The notes: generated from the letters alone by a model not told the origin. Shown: positions 18,785-28,519, counted from the stretch's first letter. The stretch is 64,000 bases of DNA from Enterococcus ratti (GCF_001886195.1 NZ_JXLB01000002.1:108295-172294); one strand, 5' to 3'. Numbers and translations are program-made.

Positions 18785-19581
18785 GAAGGGCTTTTTTAGC
18801 TGCGGTTTTTATTGCAGGAATTGCACCCATGTTAGGTGTATTTTTGGTGATCCGTAGACAGTCTTTGATGGCAGATACCCTTTCACATGTTTCTCTAGCT
18901 GGAGTGGCTTTAGGTTTCTTTTTGAATATCAATCCGACAATGACTACAATGCTTGTTGTTGTGTTGGCCGCTGTGGTTTTAGAATATTTACGTACGATCT
19001 ATCGTTCTTACTCAGAAATTTCCATTGCTATCTTAATGGCAGGAGGACTTGCACTCGCTTTAGTGCTAATGAATTTGAGTGGAGGAAATTCTGCTACGAG
19101 CATTCAGTCGTATCTTTTTGGATCTATTGTAACGATTGCTTGGGATCAGGTAATTTTTTTAGGGATTTTATTCGTGGTTATTGGAGTTTTGTTCTTTTTG
19201 TTTAAGCGACCAATGTACATTTTAACTTTTGATGAAGATACTGCTCATGTAGATGGTCTTCCAGTACACCGTATGTCAATGTTGTTTAATGTTATCACTG
19301 GAGTGGCAATTGCCGTGATGATTCCAATTGCAGGTGCACTGCTAATCTCGGCAATTATGGTTCTTCCTGCGGCTATTGGAATGCGTTTAGGTAAAAGTTT
19401 TAATGCAGTAATTGCTATTAGCATTTTTGTGGGGTTTGTTGGTATGCTATCAGGTTTAACAAGCTCTTTTTATGTAGATACCCCACCAGGAGCAACGATT
19501 ACTTTAGTCTTTATCGCTTTGTTTCTTTTGGTTAATCTAATTAAGAAAATAGTCGTATCGTTTAAAAGAAAAAAAAGATAA
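18757..19581 (+). CDS. znuB: zinc ABC transporter permease
   Basis: A 274-residue integral membrane protein of the ABC-3 (metal) permease family with about eight hydrophobic helices. Family segments include [21 protein letters not shown] near residues 32-50 and the conserved [18 protein letters not shown] near 188-206. It forms the channel for zinc taken from ZnuA. The start is GTG 18757 with AAGGAGGA just upstream, inside the 3' end of znuC, which indicates coupled translation. Confidence 0.92.
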   Translation: MALLSYEFMRRAFLAAVFIAGIAPMLGVFLVIRRQSLMADTLSHVSLAGVALGFFLNINPTMTTMLVVVLAAVVLEYLRTIYRSYSEISIAILMAGGLALALVLMNLSGGNSATSIQSYLFGSIVTIAWDQVIFLGILFVVIGVLFFLFKRPMYILTFDEDTAHVDGLPVHRMSMLFNVITGVAIAVMIPIAGALLISAIMVLPAAIGMRLGKSFNAVIAISIFVGFVGMLSGLTSSFYVDTPPGATITLVFIALFLLVNLIKKIVVSFKRKKR

Positions 19582-19589
19582 ATGAATAA

Positions 19590-19670
19590 AAAAAACAAAC
19601 AATGAGCCGAAAAATTTTCTATTGTCATTTTTTTAAAATAGATACCGAACTATTTGCTTGTTTTTTTATA
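19590..19670 (+). terminator. possible weak znu terminator
   Basis: An A-rich AAACAAACAA near 19590-19600 can pair with TTGCTTGTTT near 19653-19664, followed by T residues. The loop is long and also contains a PurBox, so the structure is uncertain. Confidence 0.35.
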
Positions 19671-19684
19671 AAATGCTCGAATTT
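19641..19684. promoter_or_regulatory. PurBox pair (PurR operator) with purR promoter
   Basis: The first box, GATACCGAACTAT at 19641-19653, differs from the lactic acid bacterial PurBox AWWWCCGAACWWT at one base. The second, AATGCTCGAATTT at 19672-19684, is the inverted form with two differences. About 17 bases separate them, the usual PurR spacing. Box two overlaps a possible -35 (19677-19682) spaced 17 bases from a perfect TATAAT at 19700-19705. This predicts autoregulation of purR. Confidence 0.7.
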
Positions 19685-19742
19685 TTAAACAAAAACTTAT
19701 ATAATGTAAAACGATATAATTTCTTAAAAGGAGCTGGAATAT

Positions 19743-20558
19743 GTGAAAGTACGTCGCAGTGAACGTCTTGTTGATATGACTCAGTATTTATTAGAGCACC
19801 CTCATGAATTAATTTCTCTAACAAGTTTTGCCGAGCGTTACAAATCTGCCAAGTCTTCCATCAGTGAAGATTTAGCAATTATCAAAAAAACATTTAAAGA
19901 AAGAGGCTACGGAACATTAGAGACAATACCGGGTGCTGCTGGAGGGGTATTGTTTATACCGGAAATTTCATATGAAGACGCAAAAAAATATATTGAGTCA
20001 CTTGCTAAACGATTATCGGAACAAGATCGTTTGTTGCCTGGAGGATACGTTTATTTATCTGATTTATTAGGCGAACCGGAGTTGTTAAGACAAGTTGGAA
20101 AAATCATTGCTTCTAAGTATTTAGGTGAAAACATTGATGCAGTTATGACTGTTGCGACTAAGGGAGTACCTATTGCTCAAGCTGTATCTTATTACTTAAA
20201 TGCACCATTTGTCATTGTACGGCGTGATTCAAAAATTACGGAAGGTTCGACGGTTAGCGTCAATTACGTTTCTGGTTCATCTGAACGTATTGAAAAAATG
20301 GAGTTATCCAAGAGAAGTCTTAAACGTGGTTCACGTGTTTTAGTCGTTGATGATTTTATGAAGGGTGGCGGCACAGTGAATGGAATGAAGAGTATGATTG
20401 AAGAATTTGAATCAGAGCTTGTGGGAATTACTGTTTTTGCTGAATCAAAATTTAATGGTCGTCGAGCAATTGATGATTATACCTCCTTGCTTTACGTTAA
20501 AGATGTTGATACAAAGACAAAAAATATTACAGTTGTACCGGGAAATTATTTTAGTTAA
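19743..20558 (+). CDS. purR: purine operon regulator PurR
   Basis: A 271-residue regulator. Residues 1-70 form a winged-helix DNA-binding domain (VRRSERLVDMTQYLLEHP, then SAKSSISEDLAIIKKTF). The rest is a type I phosphoribosyltransferase-like domain that binds PRPP through VLVVDDFMKGGGTVNG (about 200-215). In Bacillus it represses, and in lactococci it activates, purine genes. The start is GTG 19743 after AAAGGAGC; the ATG at 19741 runs directly into a stop. A PurBox pair lies just upstream. prs, which makes PRPP, is 1.7 kb downstream. Confidence 0.95.
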   Translation: MKVRRSERLVDMTQYLLEHPHELISLTSFAERYKSAKSSISEDLAIIKKTFKERGYGTLETIPGAAGGVLFIPEISYEDAKKYIESLAKRLSEQDRLLPGGYVYLSDLLGEPELLRQVGKIIASKYLGENIDAVMTVATKGVPIAQAVSYYLNAPFVIVRRDSKITEGSTVSVNYVSGSSERIEKMELSKRSLKRGSRVLVVDDFMKGGGTVNGMKSMIEEFESELVGITVFAESKFNGRRAIDDYTSLLYVKDVDTKTKNITVVPGNYFS

Positions 20559-20599
20559 GTTATCATTAGGTAACAATTTGAACTTCTAGATAAATGACG

Positions 20600-20642
20600 A
20601 AAAAGGAAAGAGGTAGAGCAGTCTACTTGTTTCCTTTTTTCT
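20600..20642 (+). terminator. purR terminator
   Basis: AAAAGGAAAGAGGTAGA pairs with TCTACTTGTTTCCTTTT (20601-20617 with 20622-20638, minor mismatches), followed by T residues. Confidence 0.85.
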
Positions 20643-20768
20643 ATTTAATAAACGTTTTTAAATACTCATAGTAGTAAATGGTTTAGTTTGAAAAATGGCT
20701 AACTTGGTTGAAAAAATAAGGAGAGTGGGCTAAACTTAAACACAACAATACAATTAGGAGTGACGCAG

Positions 20769-22142
20769 TTGGACGGACGTTATGCAATTATTTTAGCAGC
20801 GGGAAAAGGAACTCGCATGAAGTCAAAACTATATAAAGTTTTGCACCAAGTCTCAGGAAAACCCATGGTTGAACATATTATCAATCGAGTAAGTGAGACA
20901 AAACCGGATCGGATTATTACGATTGTGGGACATGGTGCAGAACAAGTAAAAGCCCAGTTAGGAGACCGTAGTGAATATGCTTTACAAGCAGAGCAATTAG
21001 GAACTGGTCATGCAGTTTTGCAAGCTGTTCCTTTTTTAAAAGAAAAAAAAGGAACCACTCTTGTTATTAGTGGTGATACACCGTTACTAACAACTGAAAC
21101 ATTAAATAATCTTTTTGAATACCATCAAGGAAAGAATGCCAGTGCAACTATTTTAACAGCGCAAGCTGAAGACCCAACTGGTTACGGTCGTATTATTCGC
21201 GATCATGTCGGAATTGTTGAAAAAATCGTTGAGCAAAAAGATGCGACACCAGAAGAAGCTTTAGTTCAAGAAATCAATACGGGAACTTACTGTTTTGATA
21301 ATCAAGCACTTTTTGAAGCTTTAGAAAAAGTGGGAACAGATAACGCACAGGGGGAATATTACTTAACGGACATCATTGAAATTCTTAAAGAGACAGGAAA
21401 CACTGTGGCGGCCTATCAAACAGAAGATTTTGATGAATCAATGGGGGTGAATGACCGAATTGCATTAGCCAAAGCTAATGAGGTGATGCGCCATCGCATC
21501 AATAAAAGACATATGATTAATGGCGTAAGTTTCGTTGATCCTGCGACGACTTATATTGATGAGGGTGTAATGATTGGTTCTGATACAGTGATTGAAGCAG
21601 GTGTGCAGCTTCAAGGAAGTACAGTGATTGGTTCTGATTGTGTGATCGGTGCTCATTCACGCATTGTTGATAGTGTGGTTGAAGATCATGTAGTCATTGA
21701 AAACTCTGTCATAAAAAACAGTTATATAAAAAGCTATGCTGATGTGGGACCATTTGCACATTTACGTCCGAAAGCTGAAATCGGTGAAGGGGTTCATGTT
21801 GGGAATTTCGTGGAAGTGAAAAATGCTGATATCGGTAAGAATACAAAGGTCGGACATTTGACTTATGTGGGTGATGCTTCTTTAGGAGAAGAAATTAATG
21901 TAGGCTGCGGAGTTGTGTTTGTAAATTATGATGGGAAAAACAAACATCGTACGACCGTTGGGGATCATAGTTTTATTGGATCAAATGCCAATCTCATTGC
22001 GCCAGTGAAAATTGCTAAAAATACGTCTATTGCTGCTGGTTCAACGATCACTGAAGATATTCCTGAGTATGCTATGGCAATCGCCCGTGCAAGACAAGTG
22101 ACCAAAGAAGAATACGCTAAAAAACTCCCTTATTTAAACTAA
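20769..22142 (+). CDS. glmU: bifunctional GlmU
   Basis: A 457-residue cytosolic enzyme making UDP-N-acetylglucosamine for peptidoglycan and teichoic acids. The N-terminal pyrophosphorylase domain begins with [22 protein letters not shown]; the nucleotide site includes EQLGTGHA and GDTPLL. The C-terminal left-handed beta helix acetyltransferase domain (about 250-457) has hexapeptide repeats and the conserved [11 protein letters not shown] segment. I prefer TTG 20769, eight bases after AGGAG (20756-20760), over GTG 20760, which overlaps that ribosome binding site. Confidence 0.95.
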   Translation: MDGRYAIILAAGKGTRMKSKLYKVLHQVSGKPMVEHIINRVSETKPDRIITIVGHGAEQVKAQLGDRSEYALQAEQLGTGHAVLQAVPFLKEKKGTTLVISGDTPLLTTETLNNLFEYHQGKNASATILTAQAEDPTGYGRIIRDHVGIVEKIVEQKDATPEEALVQEINTGTYCFDNQALFEALEKVGTDNAQGEYYLTDIIEILKETGNTVAAYQTEDFDESMGVNDRIALAKANEVMRHRINKRHMINGVSFVDPATTYIDEGVMIGSDTVIEAGVQLQGSTVIGSDCVIGAHSRIVDSVVEDHVVIENSVIKNSYIKSYADVGPFAHLRPKAEIGEGVHVGNFVEVKNADIGKNTKVGHLTYVGDASLGEEINVGCGVVFVNYDGKNKHRTTVGDHSFIGSNANLIAPVKIAKNTSIAAGSTITEDIPEYAMAIARARQVTKEEYAKKLPYLN

Positions 22143-22234
22143 GAGTTTTGTAAAAAAACTTGATTTATTTAGAAAATATGACTAGTATTAATTGTTAGAA
22201 TTCTAGAGTTGTGAAAAAGAAAGTGGAGGTCCCC

Positions 22235-23203
22235 ATGTCAAAACATTACTTTGACCCAAGATTAAAAATTTTTGCGTTAAATTCCAATCGTCCGTTGGCA
22301 GAAAAAATTGCTGCATCTGTCGGTGTCGAGTTGGGTAAGTCATCAGTTACTCAATTTAGTGATGGAGAAATCCAAGTGAATATTGAAGAAAGTATTCGTG
22401 GTTCACATGTGTATGTTATTCAGTCAACGAGTAGTCCTGTGAATGATAATTTAATGGAATTGTTAATCATGATTGATGCCTTAAAACGCGCAAGTGCAAA
22501 AACAATCAATGTGGTTATGCCTTACTATGGCTATGCACGTCAAGATCGAAAAGCACGTGCAAGAGAACCAATTACTGCAAAGCTAGTGGCGAATATGATA
22601 CAAAAAGCAGGAGCAACAAGAATGTTGACGCTTGATTTACATGCGGTCCAAATTCAAGGATTTTTTGACATTCCTGTTGATCACTTGATGGGGGCACCGC
22701 TAATCGCCAATTATTTCTTAGAAAAAGGAATTAAAGGAGATGATGTGGTCGTTGTTTCACCTGATCATGGAGGGGTGACGCGTGCGCGTAAATTAGCTGA
22801 ATTTTTAAAAGCACCTATTGCAATTATTGACAAGCGGCGTCCAAAAGCTAATGTAGCAGAAGTCATGAATATTATCGGGCAAGTAGAAGGCAAAACATGT
22901 GTTTTAATTGATGATATGATTGATACAGCGGGAACGATTACTTTAGCTGCAAATGCTTTGAAGGAAAAAGGAGCAGTGAGTGTCTATGCTTCATGTACGC
23001 ATCCAGTATTATCCGGTCCTGCTTTGCAGCGAATTGAAGATTCTGCAATTGAACGTTTGGTAGTGACAGATTCTATCTACCTTCCAGACGAGCGAAAAAT
23101 TGAAAAAATTGATGAAGTGAGTGTTGGCGGTTTGATGGGGGATGCGATCAAGCGAATCCATGAAAATAAACCAGTGAGTCCATTATTTGAAACAAAAAAA
23201 TAA
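22235..23203 (+). CDS. prs: ribose-phosphate pyrophosphokinase
   Basis: A 322-residue PRPP synthase, supplying nucleotides, histidine and tryptophan pathways and the PurR ligand. Motifs include [16 protein letters not shown] (flexible loop region), [21 protein letters not shown], the [19 protein letters not shown] signature, and the PRPP loop [13 protein letters not shown] near residues 225-237. The start is ATG 22235, preceded by TGGAGGT; the GTG 24 bases earlier lies before that site. It follows glmU, and a TPP riboswitch starts soon after its stop. Confidence 0.95.
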   Translation: MSKHYFDPRLKIFALNSNRPLAEKIAASVGVELGKSSVTQFSDGEIQVNIEESIRGSHVYVIQSTSSPVNDNLMELLIMIDALKRASAKTINVVMPYYGYARQDRKARAREPITAKLVANMIQKAGATRMLTLDLHAVQIQGFFDIPVDHLMGAPLIANYFLEKGIKGDDVVVVSPDHGGVTRARKLAEFLKAPIAIIDKRRPKANVAEVMNIIGQVEGKTCVLIDDMIDTAGTITLAANALKEKGAVSVYASCTHPVLSGPALQRIEDSAIERLVVTDSIYLPDERKIEKIDEVSVGGLMGDAIKRIHENKPVSPLFETKK

Positions 23204-23227
23204 GAATATAAAAAATAAATATGATCA

Positions 23228-23308
23228 CAAAGGGGAGCCAAATAGGCTGAGATTGAAATTTTTTCTAAACCCTTCGTACCTGTATCGGTTATGCGAGCGT
23301 AGGAATTG
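23228..23308 (+). ncRNA. TPP riboswitch (thi-box)
   Basis: The conserved TPP aptamer elements appear in order: GGGGAGCC (23232-23239), GGCTGAGATTG (23245-23254), ACCCTTCGTACCTG (23269-23282), and the 3' TATGCGAGCGTAGGAA block (23290-23305). It precedes thiT. The expression platform is the hairpin at 23367-23404. Confidence 0.93.
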
Positions 23309-23366
23309 TGTTGTTTAATTTTTGCTAATTAGTTAGCATCTATTGTAGAGGTAAATGGTGAAATTT

Positions 23367-23410
23367 ACTTCCTCCTTTGTGATTTTAAAATTAAAGGAGG
23401 AAGTTTTTTA
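23367..23410 (+). promoter_or_regulatory. riboswitch expression platform: hairpin over the thiT ribosome binding site
   Basis: ACTTCCTCCTTT (23367-23378) is the exact reverse complement of AAAGGAGGAAGT (23393-23404). The right arm contains the thiT Shine-Dalgarno, and a T6 run (23404-23409) follows just before ATG 23410, so the hairpin looks both like a terminator and like an RBS sequestrator. Upstream, GAGG-TAAA at 23348-23355 can pair with TTTA-CTTCCTC (23364-23374), giving a competing antiterminator. Confidence 0.75.
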
Positions 23411-23970
23411 TGTCAAAGAAATATAAAGTATGGGTTGAAGGAACAATTGTGGCGGCGTTATCATTGGTTTTGTCACTCATTCCTCTTCAGATAGGTAGCA
23501 GCTTTGAAATTTCTCTTGGTCAGATTCCGCTAACGTTGTTTGCTCTTAGAAGAGGTTGGAAGGCTGGAATATTTTCAGGATTTATTTGGGGGATTTTACA
23601 TTTTCCTGTAGGGCAAGTTTATTATCTTAGTGTTGTTCAAGTGTTAATTGAGTATCCTATTGCTTTTACATTTGCGGGGTTTGCCGGTCTATTTTCTAAC
23701 AGATTGCAAAAAAGTATAAAGAATGAAAATAGGAAAGGGATAACGATTAACATTGTTTTGGGAACATTTGTTGGTGCTGGCGCAAGATATTTTTGGCATT
23801 TTGTAGCGGGTGTTGCTTTTTGGGGAAGTTATGCGTTATGGGGGATGAACCCGTGGCTGTTTTCTTTAGTAATGAATGGCGCTAGTGGGCTTGCTACAGG
23901 AGTGGTTACTTTAGTGGTTTTACTTGGTATAAAACGAACTATGCCATTGTTATTTATAGGAACGAAATAA
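23410..23970 (+). CDS. thiT: thiamine ECF transporter S component ThiT
   Basis: A 186-residue membrane protein of the ThiT/YuaJ family, the substrate-binding subunit that works with a shared energy-coupling (ECF) module to import thiamine. It shows about six hydrophobic helices. The family segments VWVEGTIVAALSLVLSLIP (helix 1), RRGWKAGIFSGFIWG and VQVLIEYPIAFT are present, as are conserved aromatic residues of the thiamine site near the C-terminal half (WGSYALWGMNPW). Its upstream TPP riboswitch independently supports thiamine as substrate. A thiamine pyrophosphokinase gene lies at 38.6 kb. Confidence 0.93.
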   Translation: MSKKYKVWVEGTIVAALSLVLSLIPLQIGSSFEISLGQIPLTLFALRRGWKAGIFSGFIWGILHFPVGQVYYLSVVQVLIEYPIAFTFAGFAGLFSNRLQKSIKNENRKGITINIVLGTFVGAGARYFWHFVAGVAFWGSYALWGMNPWLFSLVMNGASGLATGVVTLVVLLGIKRTMPLLFIGTK

Positions 23971-23971
23971 A

Positions 23972-24020
23972 AGCAAAAGAACAAAAGGAAATTTTTAGCT
24001 TCCTTTGTTCTTTTGTTTTT
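23972..24020 (+). terminator. bidirectional terminator between thiT and a convergent gene
   Basis: CAAAAGAACAAAAGGAA (23974-23990) pairs with TTCCTTTGTTCTTTTG (24000-24015). A and T tracts flank both sides. It reaches the stop codon of the gene on the other strand. Confidence 0.85.
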
Positions 24021-24798
24021 ATCCTAAAGGATGATAATTGAGATCTGCTGCTTTGCCTAGCAGTTCCCAATGTTTATCGTTTGAGTGATAAACTAATGTG
24101 CCGATTGCTTCTTCTTCACGATACCTTGTTCCCTTTAATTTCCAAATATAGTCTTCAATGACGTAAATAGGAATATGGTAATCTTCATCTATCAAGCCGC
24201 CTTGTTCAAATGAAAAAATGATTCCTTCTTGCATCAAGTTACGCATATTTTTCAATAATTCAATACTGATTTTTTCAACAGGCGTACTCCGTTTGAAAAA
24301 GGCTTTTTTCTCGTTAATTTTTTTTGATAAGATAATTTTTAATTTATTGGCAAAAATACGATAAAATTCGTCTAAGTAACGATAATAAATACGCTCAAGT
24401 TGATCATTAAGATCAAAATAAACAAAGTTGTTTTGTAATTTATAAAAAAATGGCGAATGGAGGTGGGTTTTCATGTGTCCAAAATATAACAGCTCTGAAA
24501 TTTCCAAAGGTGTTAATTCTTTTAACATTGTTAAATTATTAAAATCAATCCATTTTAAATCACCAAAATTATTTTTATTGCGTGCAGAAGAAAAAAATTG
24601 CTGGATATTTTCTGTTCCACGAATGACTTTTAAACCTGTGTGCGATTCATACTCGCCTACATTTGCTGAAGGATCCAATAACAATAAATTTTGTGGAAAA
24701 TGCACGATGCTGTTTGAAAAATCATTGATAGTCAGTCCTTTAGTCACAACGGCATTACTTGTATTATCAATATGTACATAAACTGACTCAGTCATCAT
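24019..24798 (-). CDS. hypothetical protein, unknown function
   Basis: A 259-residue soluble protein that I do not recognise. The N-terminus (TESVYVHIDNTSNAVVTKGL, then HFPQNLLLLDP) looks like a small alpha/beta domain. Residues about 95-215 are mostly helical and rich in Tyr, Phe and charged residues (LSELLYFGHMKTH, LERIYYRYLDEFYRIF). The C-terminal part is beta-rich (DYHIPIYVIEDYIWKLKG). No signal peptide or membrane helix is visible. GAGGGGG lies just before ATG 24798 and an adjacent ATG 24795; either may be used. Its coding quality is good although the region just upstream is decayed. It is transcribed toward thiT and shares its terminator. Confidence 0.75.
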   Translation of the reverse strand: MMTESVYVHIDNTSNAVVTKGLTINDFSNSIVHFPQNLLLLDPSANVGEYESHTGLKVIRGTENIQQFFSSARNKNNFGDLKWIDFNNLTMLKELTPLEISELLYFGHMKTHLHSPFFYKLQNNFVYFDLNDQLERIYYRYLDEFYRIFANKLKIILSKKINEKKAFFKRSTPVEKISIELLKNMRNLMQEGIIFSFEQGGLIDEDYHIPIYVIEDYIWKLKGTRYREEEAIGTLVYHSNDKHWELLGKAADLNYHPLG

Positions 24799-24828
24799 GT
24801 TCCCCCTCTTACATTTTCTCCCTTTCAT

Positions 24829-25480
24829 TTTACAACATTTATTAAAAAAAAGCTTGTTTCTTTTATTTTAAAATTCCATTACAAAATCACGTTTTCACTG
24901 AAAAACATGTAAATTTTCATTGTCTGTGTGCAAGATAAATGTTTTCGTTAATAACGTTGATTGCATGAAATCATTTATTCATTTTAGGCATAGAGAAAAA
25001 AATAGTATACTTTAAATAAAAATGTTGTTTCTGTTACTTTTAGATGATTGATTGTTATAATACAAAGGGAGAAGGCTATGCATATTCAACAGATATACGG
25101 CTCAGAAAAAATATGCTTTATGTTGCACTTCACGTTCAAAATAGTTTTTGCCCTTTTATTCGATGCATCAAGTAGATCGAGAAGTTTTTTGGTAGTCAGT
25201 GAAGAAAAAGTAAGCGTGGCAAGTAATTGGAGAAAAACGAACGATTTATTTTGTTGCCGAACAATAAGAGGAAACGCTTGCTCGTAAAAAATCTGCTAAT
25301 TGATGGCGAGATTTTGAATTAGTCTTCTTTGATATTTAGGGAATTAGCATGGTGTGCGCATTTTTTAATTCTATTACTCTTTCAATTTCAACAGTTGCTA
25401 GCTACTCAATGGCAATCTATTTTGTCTCATAATGGTAATGGTTATACGCTAAATCAATTCATCTGGCAAAAAAACTGACG
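24829..25480. other. non-coding or decayed stretch
   Basis: About 650 bases without an intact gene. From 25060 a ribosome binding site-like AGGGAGAAGG precedes ATG 25078, but the frame soon becomes implausible and stops. Further fragments in other frames look like a ruined gene I cannot identify. It runs into the patatin-like remnant. Confidence 0.5.
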
Positions 25481-25484
25481 TATT

Positions 25485-26017
25485 ATTTTGACTTAATATT
25501 AGGAGGAAGGGGACATGGCGCTTATCAAATTGATGTTTAGAAAGCTTTAAAAGAAAAAAAGATTTGTTTTGACGTGATTACTGGTATCTCCATTGGTGCT
25601 TTAGTTGTACAAGAAAATTTGGTCCAAGCCTCTTTTTGTGGCAAGCACTATCAACTCACTGAGTGTTGCAGCTTCCAGAAGTAACACTATCAGAAGACCT
25701 TAGGAAGCGTTTCATTCTACAAAGCCTGCGACAAGCTGTTGGTATAATTTCTTAAAATATCTAATAAATGACTTTGGTTTAAAATTGATTTTTATACACG
25801 ATCCGGAATTTTGGCGATACTTGCGTAATATATAAAGACAGGGTTGTGATTGAAACATGGGGGGTGGCGATGCTGGAATTATTAGCAAAAAAAGCTTGGT
25901 TTTACCGAATAAAATTTATTAGTACATGAAATGATGGCACAAATATGTAAGAAAGAAACGATTGGTATGACTAGAAAAGAAATATTAGGAATTGGGCAAT
26001 TAAATAGTAAAAAATAG
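25485..26017 (+). pseudogene. patatin-like phospholipase pseudogene
   Basis: Reading from about 25490 gives LILGGRGHGAYQIDV, a stop, then KALKEKKICFDVITGISIGALVVQ. These are the oxyanion glycine motif and the GxSxG nucleophile region (here GISIG) of bacterial patatin-like lipid acyl hydrolases. Further on, ELLAKKAW and, after a frame change, LVHEMMAQICKKETIGMTRKEILGIGQLNSKK can be read up to the stop at 26015-26017. Several stops and frameshifts, plus a total length shorter than the family's about 280 residues, show decay and deletion. Confidence 0.75.
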
Positions 26018-26177
26018 CAGAATGTTCAAAAGTATCGTAAAAAGCAAAGAAAATATCAAGAAAATTTCATAAAACTATTCACATTAATCAAACAAATAAA
26101 TTACAATATAAGCTTTAAACTCAGCCATTTGATACGTTATTAAACTTATATTTATATTATTTGAAGGAGGAATAATT

Positions 26178-26396
26178 ATGGCGCAAGAATTTTCATATGA
26201 AATTGTAGAAGAAATTGCTGTTTTATCAAAGAACAATAAAGGGTGGCAAAAGGAATTGAATTTAGTTAGTTGGAATGGTCGACCACCTAAATTTGATCTT
26301 CGAGATTGGGCACCTGACCACGAAAAAATGGGTAAGGGGTTAACTTTAACTAACGAAGAGTTTGAAGCGTTACAAAAAGCAATCGAAAATATGTAA
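26178..26396 (+). CDS. ydbC: YdbC-type PC4-like ssDNA-binding protein
   Basis: A 72-residue protein of the YdbC/PC4 (transcriptional coactivator p15) family. The lactococcal member is a dimeric PC4-like fold that binds single-stranded DNA. The conserved pattern is present: an N-terminal SYEIVEEIAVLS strand, GWQKELNLVSWNGRPPKFDLRDWAPDHEKMGKG, and a C-terminal helix (TNEEFEALQKAIENM). The start is ATG 26178 after GAAGGAGG. It is intact although both neighbours (patatin-like and yicC) are ruined. Its role in cells is not settled. Confidence 0.88.
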   Translation: MAQEFSYEIVEEIAVLSKNNKGWQKELNLVSWNGRPPKFDLRDWAPDHEKMGKGLTLTNEEFEALQKAIENM

Positions 26397-26410
26397 CAGA
26401 AAGGACCCTG

Positions 26411-27043
26411 TTGAAGAAAAGCATGACCGATTTTAGCAAAGCCACCCGTGTAACAGAAGACTATCAATTGGAAATTGAAATCAAAAGTGCCAATCAGCGT
26501 TTTCTAGACATACAGATGCTTGAATTTTCTTGAAAATGAGATTCGACAGTTAATCAAACAATATTTAAAACGTGGTCGTGCAGAGGTTTGTGTTAATCTT
26601 GCACATCTAGAAAAAAAACAGCCGTCAAAAAGAAGGAAGAGTGGTAGCTGCTGTTATCCGAAAAAATAATAATGAATTAAAGCAAGGGTTAACTGATTTA
26701 CAATAATTTGATGGTCTGTATGAATAAGAGTACCAAAAGAAATTAGAAGATTTTCTTAGTGCAACAGTTGATCGATAAAGACTTTTGACAAAATTAGCTG
26801 TATTATTAGAGTAAGGAGACATTCACGAAGAATTCGACCGTTTAGTGATTCACATTTAAAAACTTGATGAATTAATCCTAGTACAACTGCCCATTGGAAG
26901 AGAACTTGATTTTTTGATTCAAGAAATGAATCGATAATTATACAATTAGTTCTAAATCAAATGTAATTGAGATCTAAAAGCAAGTCATCTAAGCGAAAAC
27001 GATTTTAGAAAAAATTTGTGAATAAATCCAAAATATTGAATAG
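26411..27043 (+). pseudogene. yicC: yicC pseudogene (YicC family endoribonuclease)
   Basis: The N-terminus MTDFSKATRVTEDYQLEIEIKSANQRFLDIQM corresponds to YicC (normally MTGFGKA...SVNQRFLD), followed by a frameshift and stop at about 26530. Later frames give FENEIRQLIKQYLKRGRAEVCVNLAHL and, near the end, PIGRELDFLIQEMNR and QNIE before a stop at 27041-27043. At least five frameshifts or stops are visible. The family is about 290 residues; the remnant is about 210 codons, so segments are also missing. In relatives yicC sits just upstream of gmk, as here. Confidence 0.88.
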
Positions 27044-27063
27044 TATAGTAAGGAGAAAAGATA

Positions 27064-27348
27064 ATGAACTATTATGACGTTACGTTTCACGAACTAAGTG
27101 GGAAAACAGTGATTAAAAGAAACATTCCGTCTGAAAAAGAAGGATTTGAAGCGTGGCAAGATGCTTGTATAAAATTGACAGATACGGAAATACAGATTTT
27201 AGTAAATGACGGTACTTATATTACAATGAATCGACAATTTATTGTAAGAATTGATGTGGAAGAAGTAGTAGATCCTACTGAAAAAGTACTATCTAGAAAG
27301 GATGAAATCATGGGTGTCGTAAATACCTTATCAAATATGGGATTTTAG
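27064..27348 (+). CDS. small hypothetical protein
   Basis: A 94-residue acidic soluble protein that I do not recognise. It reads as alternating strands and helices (YYDVTFHELSGKTVIKRNI, helix EGFEAWQDACIKLTD, strands EIQILVNDGTYITMNRQFIVRIDVEEV) with a short C-terminal helix. A good ribosome binding site, AAGGAG at 27051-27056, precedes ATG 27064. It lies between the ruined yicC and gmk and has its own terminator-like hairpin, so it is probably expressed and under selection. Confidence 0.7.
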   Translation: MNYYDVTFHELSGKTVIKRNIPSEKEGFEAWQDACIKLTDTEIQILVNDGTYITMNRQFIVRIDVEEVVDPTEKVLSRKDEIMGVVNTLSNMGF

Positions 27349-27441
27349 AATTTTTAAGAAAAAGTATGTTGCTAAATGTATGAAAAAGCAGGATAAACTT
27401 ATTTTTAGTATTTTTTTGAATAAATACTGTAAATCAGAATG

Positions 27442-27477
27442 AAAAAAAGATTCTCAAGCGAGAGAGTCTTTTTTTTG
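27442..27477 (+). terminator. terminator upstream of gmk
   Basis: AAAAAGATTCTC and GAGAGAGTCTTTTT (27443-27472) form a stem with one mismatch and a long T run. Confidence 0.7.
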
Positions 27478-27551
27478 TTATACTAAAAGATATCCTTGAA
27501 AGTTAGCGAAAAAAAGTGCAAAATAAACATTAGTATAAAAAGACTAGTTGA

Positions 27552-28178
<627 letters not shown>

Positions 28179-28182
28179 CCTC

Positions 28183-28488
28183 ATGATGTTAAAACCTTCA
28201 ATTGACTCATTATTAGATCGAGTAAATTCAAAATATTCTCTCGTTATTTTGGCAAGTAAACGCGCACACGAGTTAGATGCTAAAGCTCAACCGACGTTGG
28301 ATTCATTTGAATCAGTAAAAAGTGTAGGACAGGCGTTAGAAGAAATTGAAGCTGGAAATGTGGTAAATGATCCACATCCTGAATTAAAACGTGAACGCTT
28401 AAGAATGGAAGATGAAGAGCGTAAAGCCAAAAGAGACCGCGAACAACAAGAATTAGAATTGCGAATTCGTGAAGAACAAAATCAATAG
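28183..28488 (+). CDS. rpoZ: RNA polymerase omega subunit
   Basis: A 101-residue omega subunit that helps assemble and stabilise RNA polymerase. The conserved N-terminal domain is clear: [29 protein letters not shown], then [15 protein letters not shown]. The C-terminal third is a charged, probably helical extension ([23 protein letters not shown]). AAGGAG inside the end of gmk, nine bases before ATG 28183, couples the two genes. A second ATG three bases later is an alternative. Confidence 0.94.
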   Translation: MMLKPSIDSLLDRVNSKYSLVILASKRAHELDAKAQPTLDSFESVKSVGQALEEIEAGNVVNDPHPELKRERLRMEDEERKAKRDREQQELELRIREEQNQ

Positions 28489-28519
28489 TGCGATAGATTT
28501 ATTAGATAGGTCGGAATTT

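Noticed and set aside
25078..25287. Possible small gene after an AGGGAGAAGG site
   Set aside because: The frame loses protein-like composition and belongs to a decayed region; no family recognisable. Reported only as a decayed stretch.
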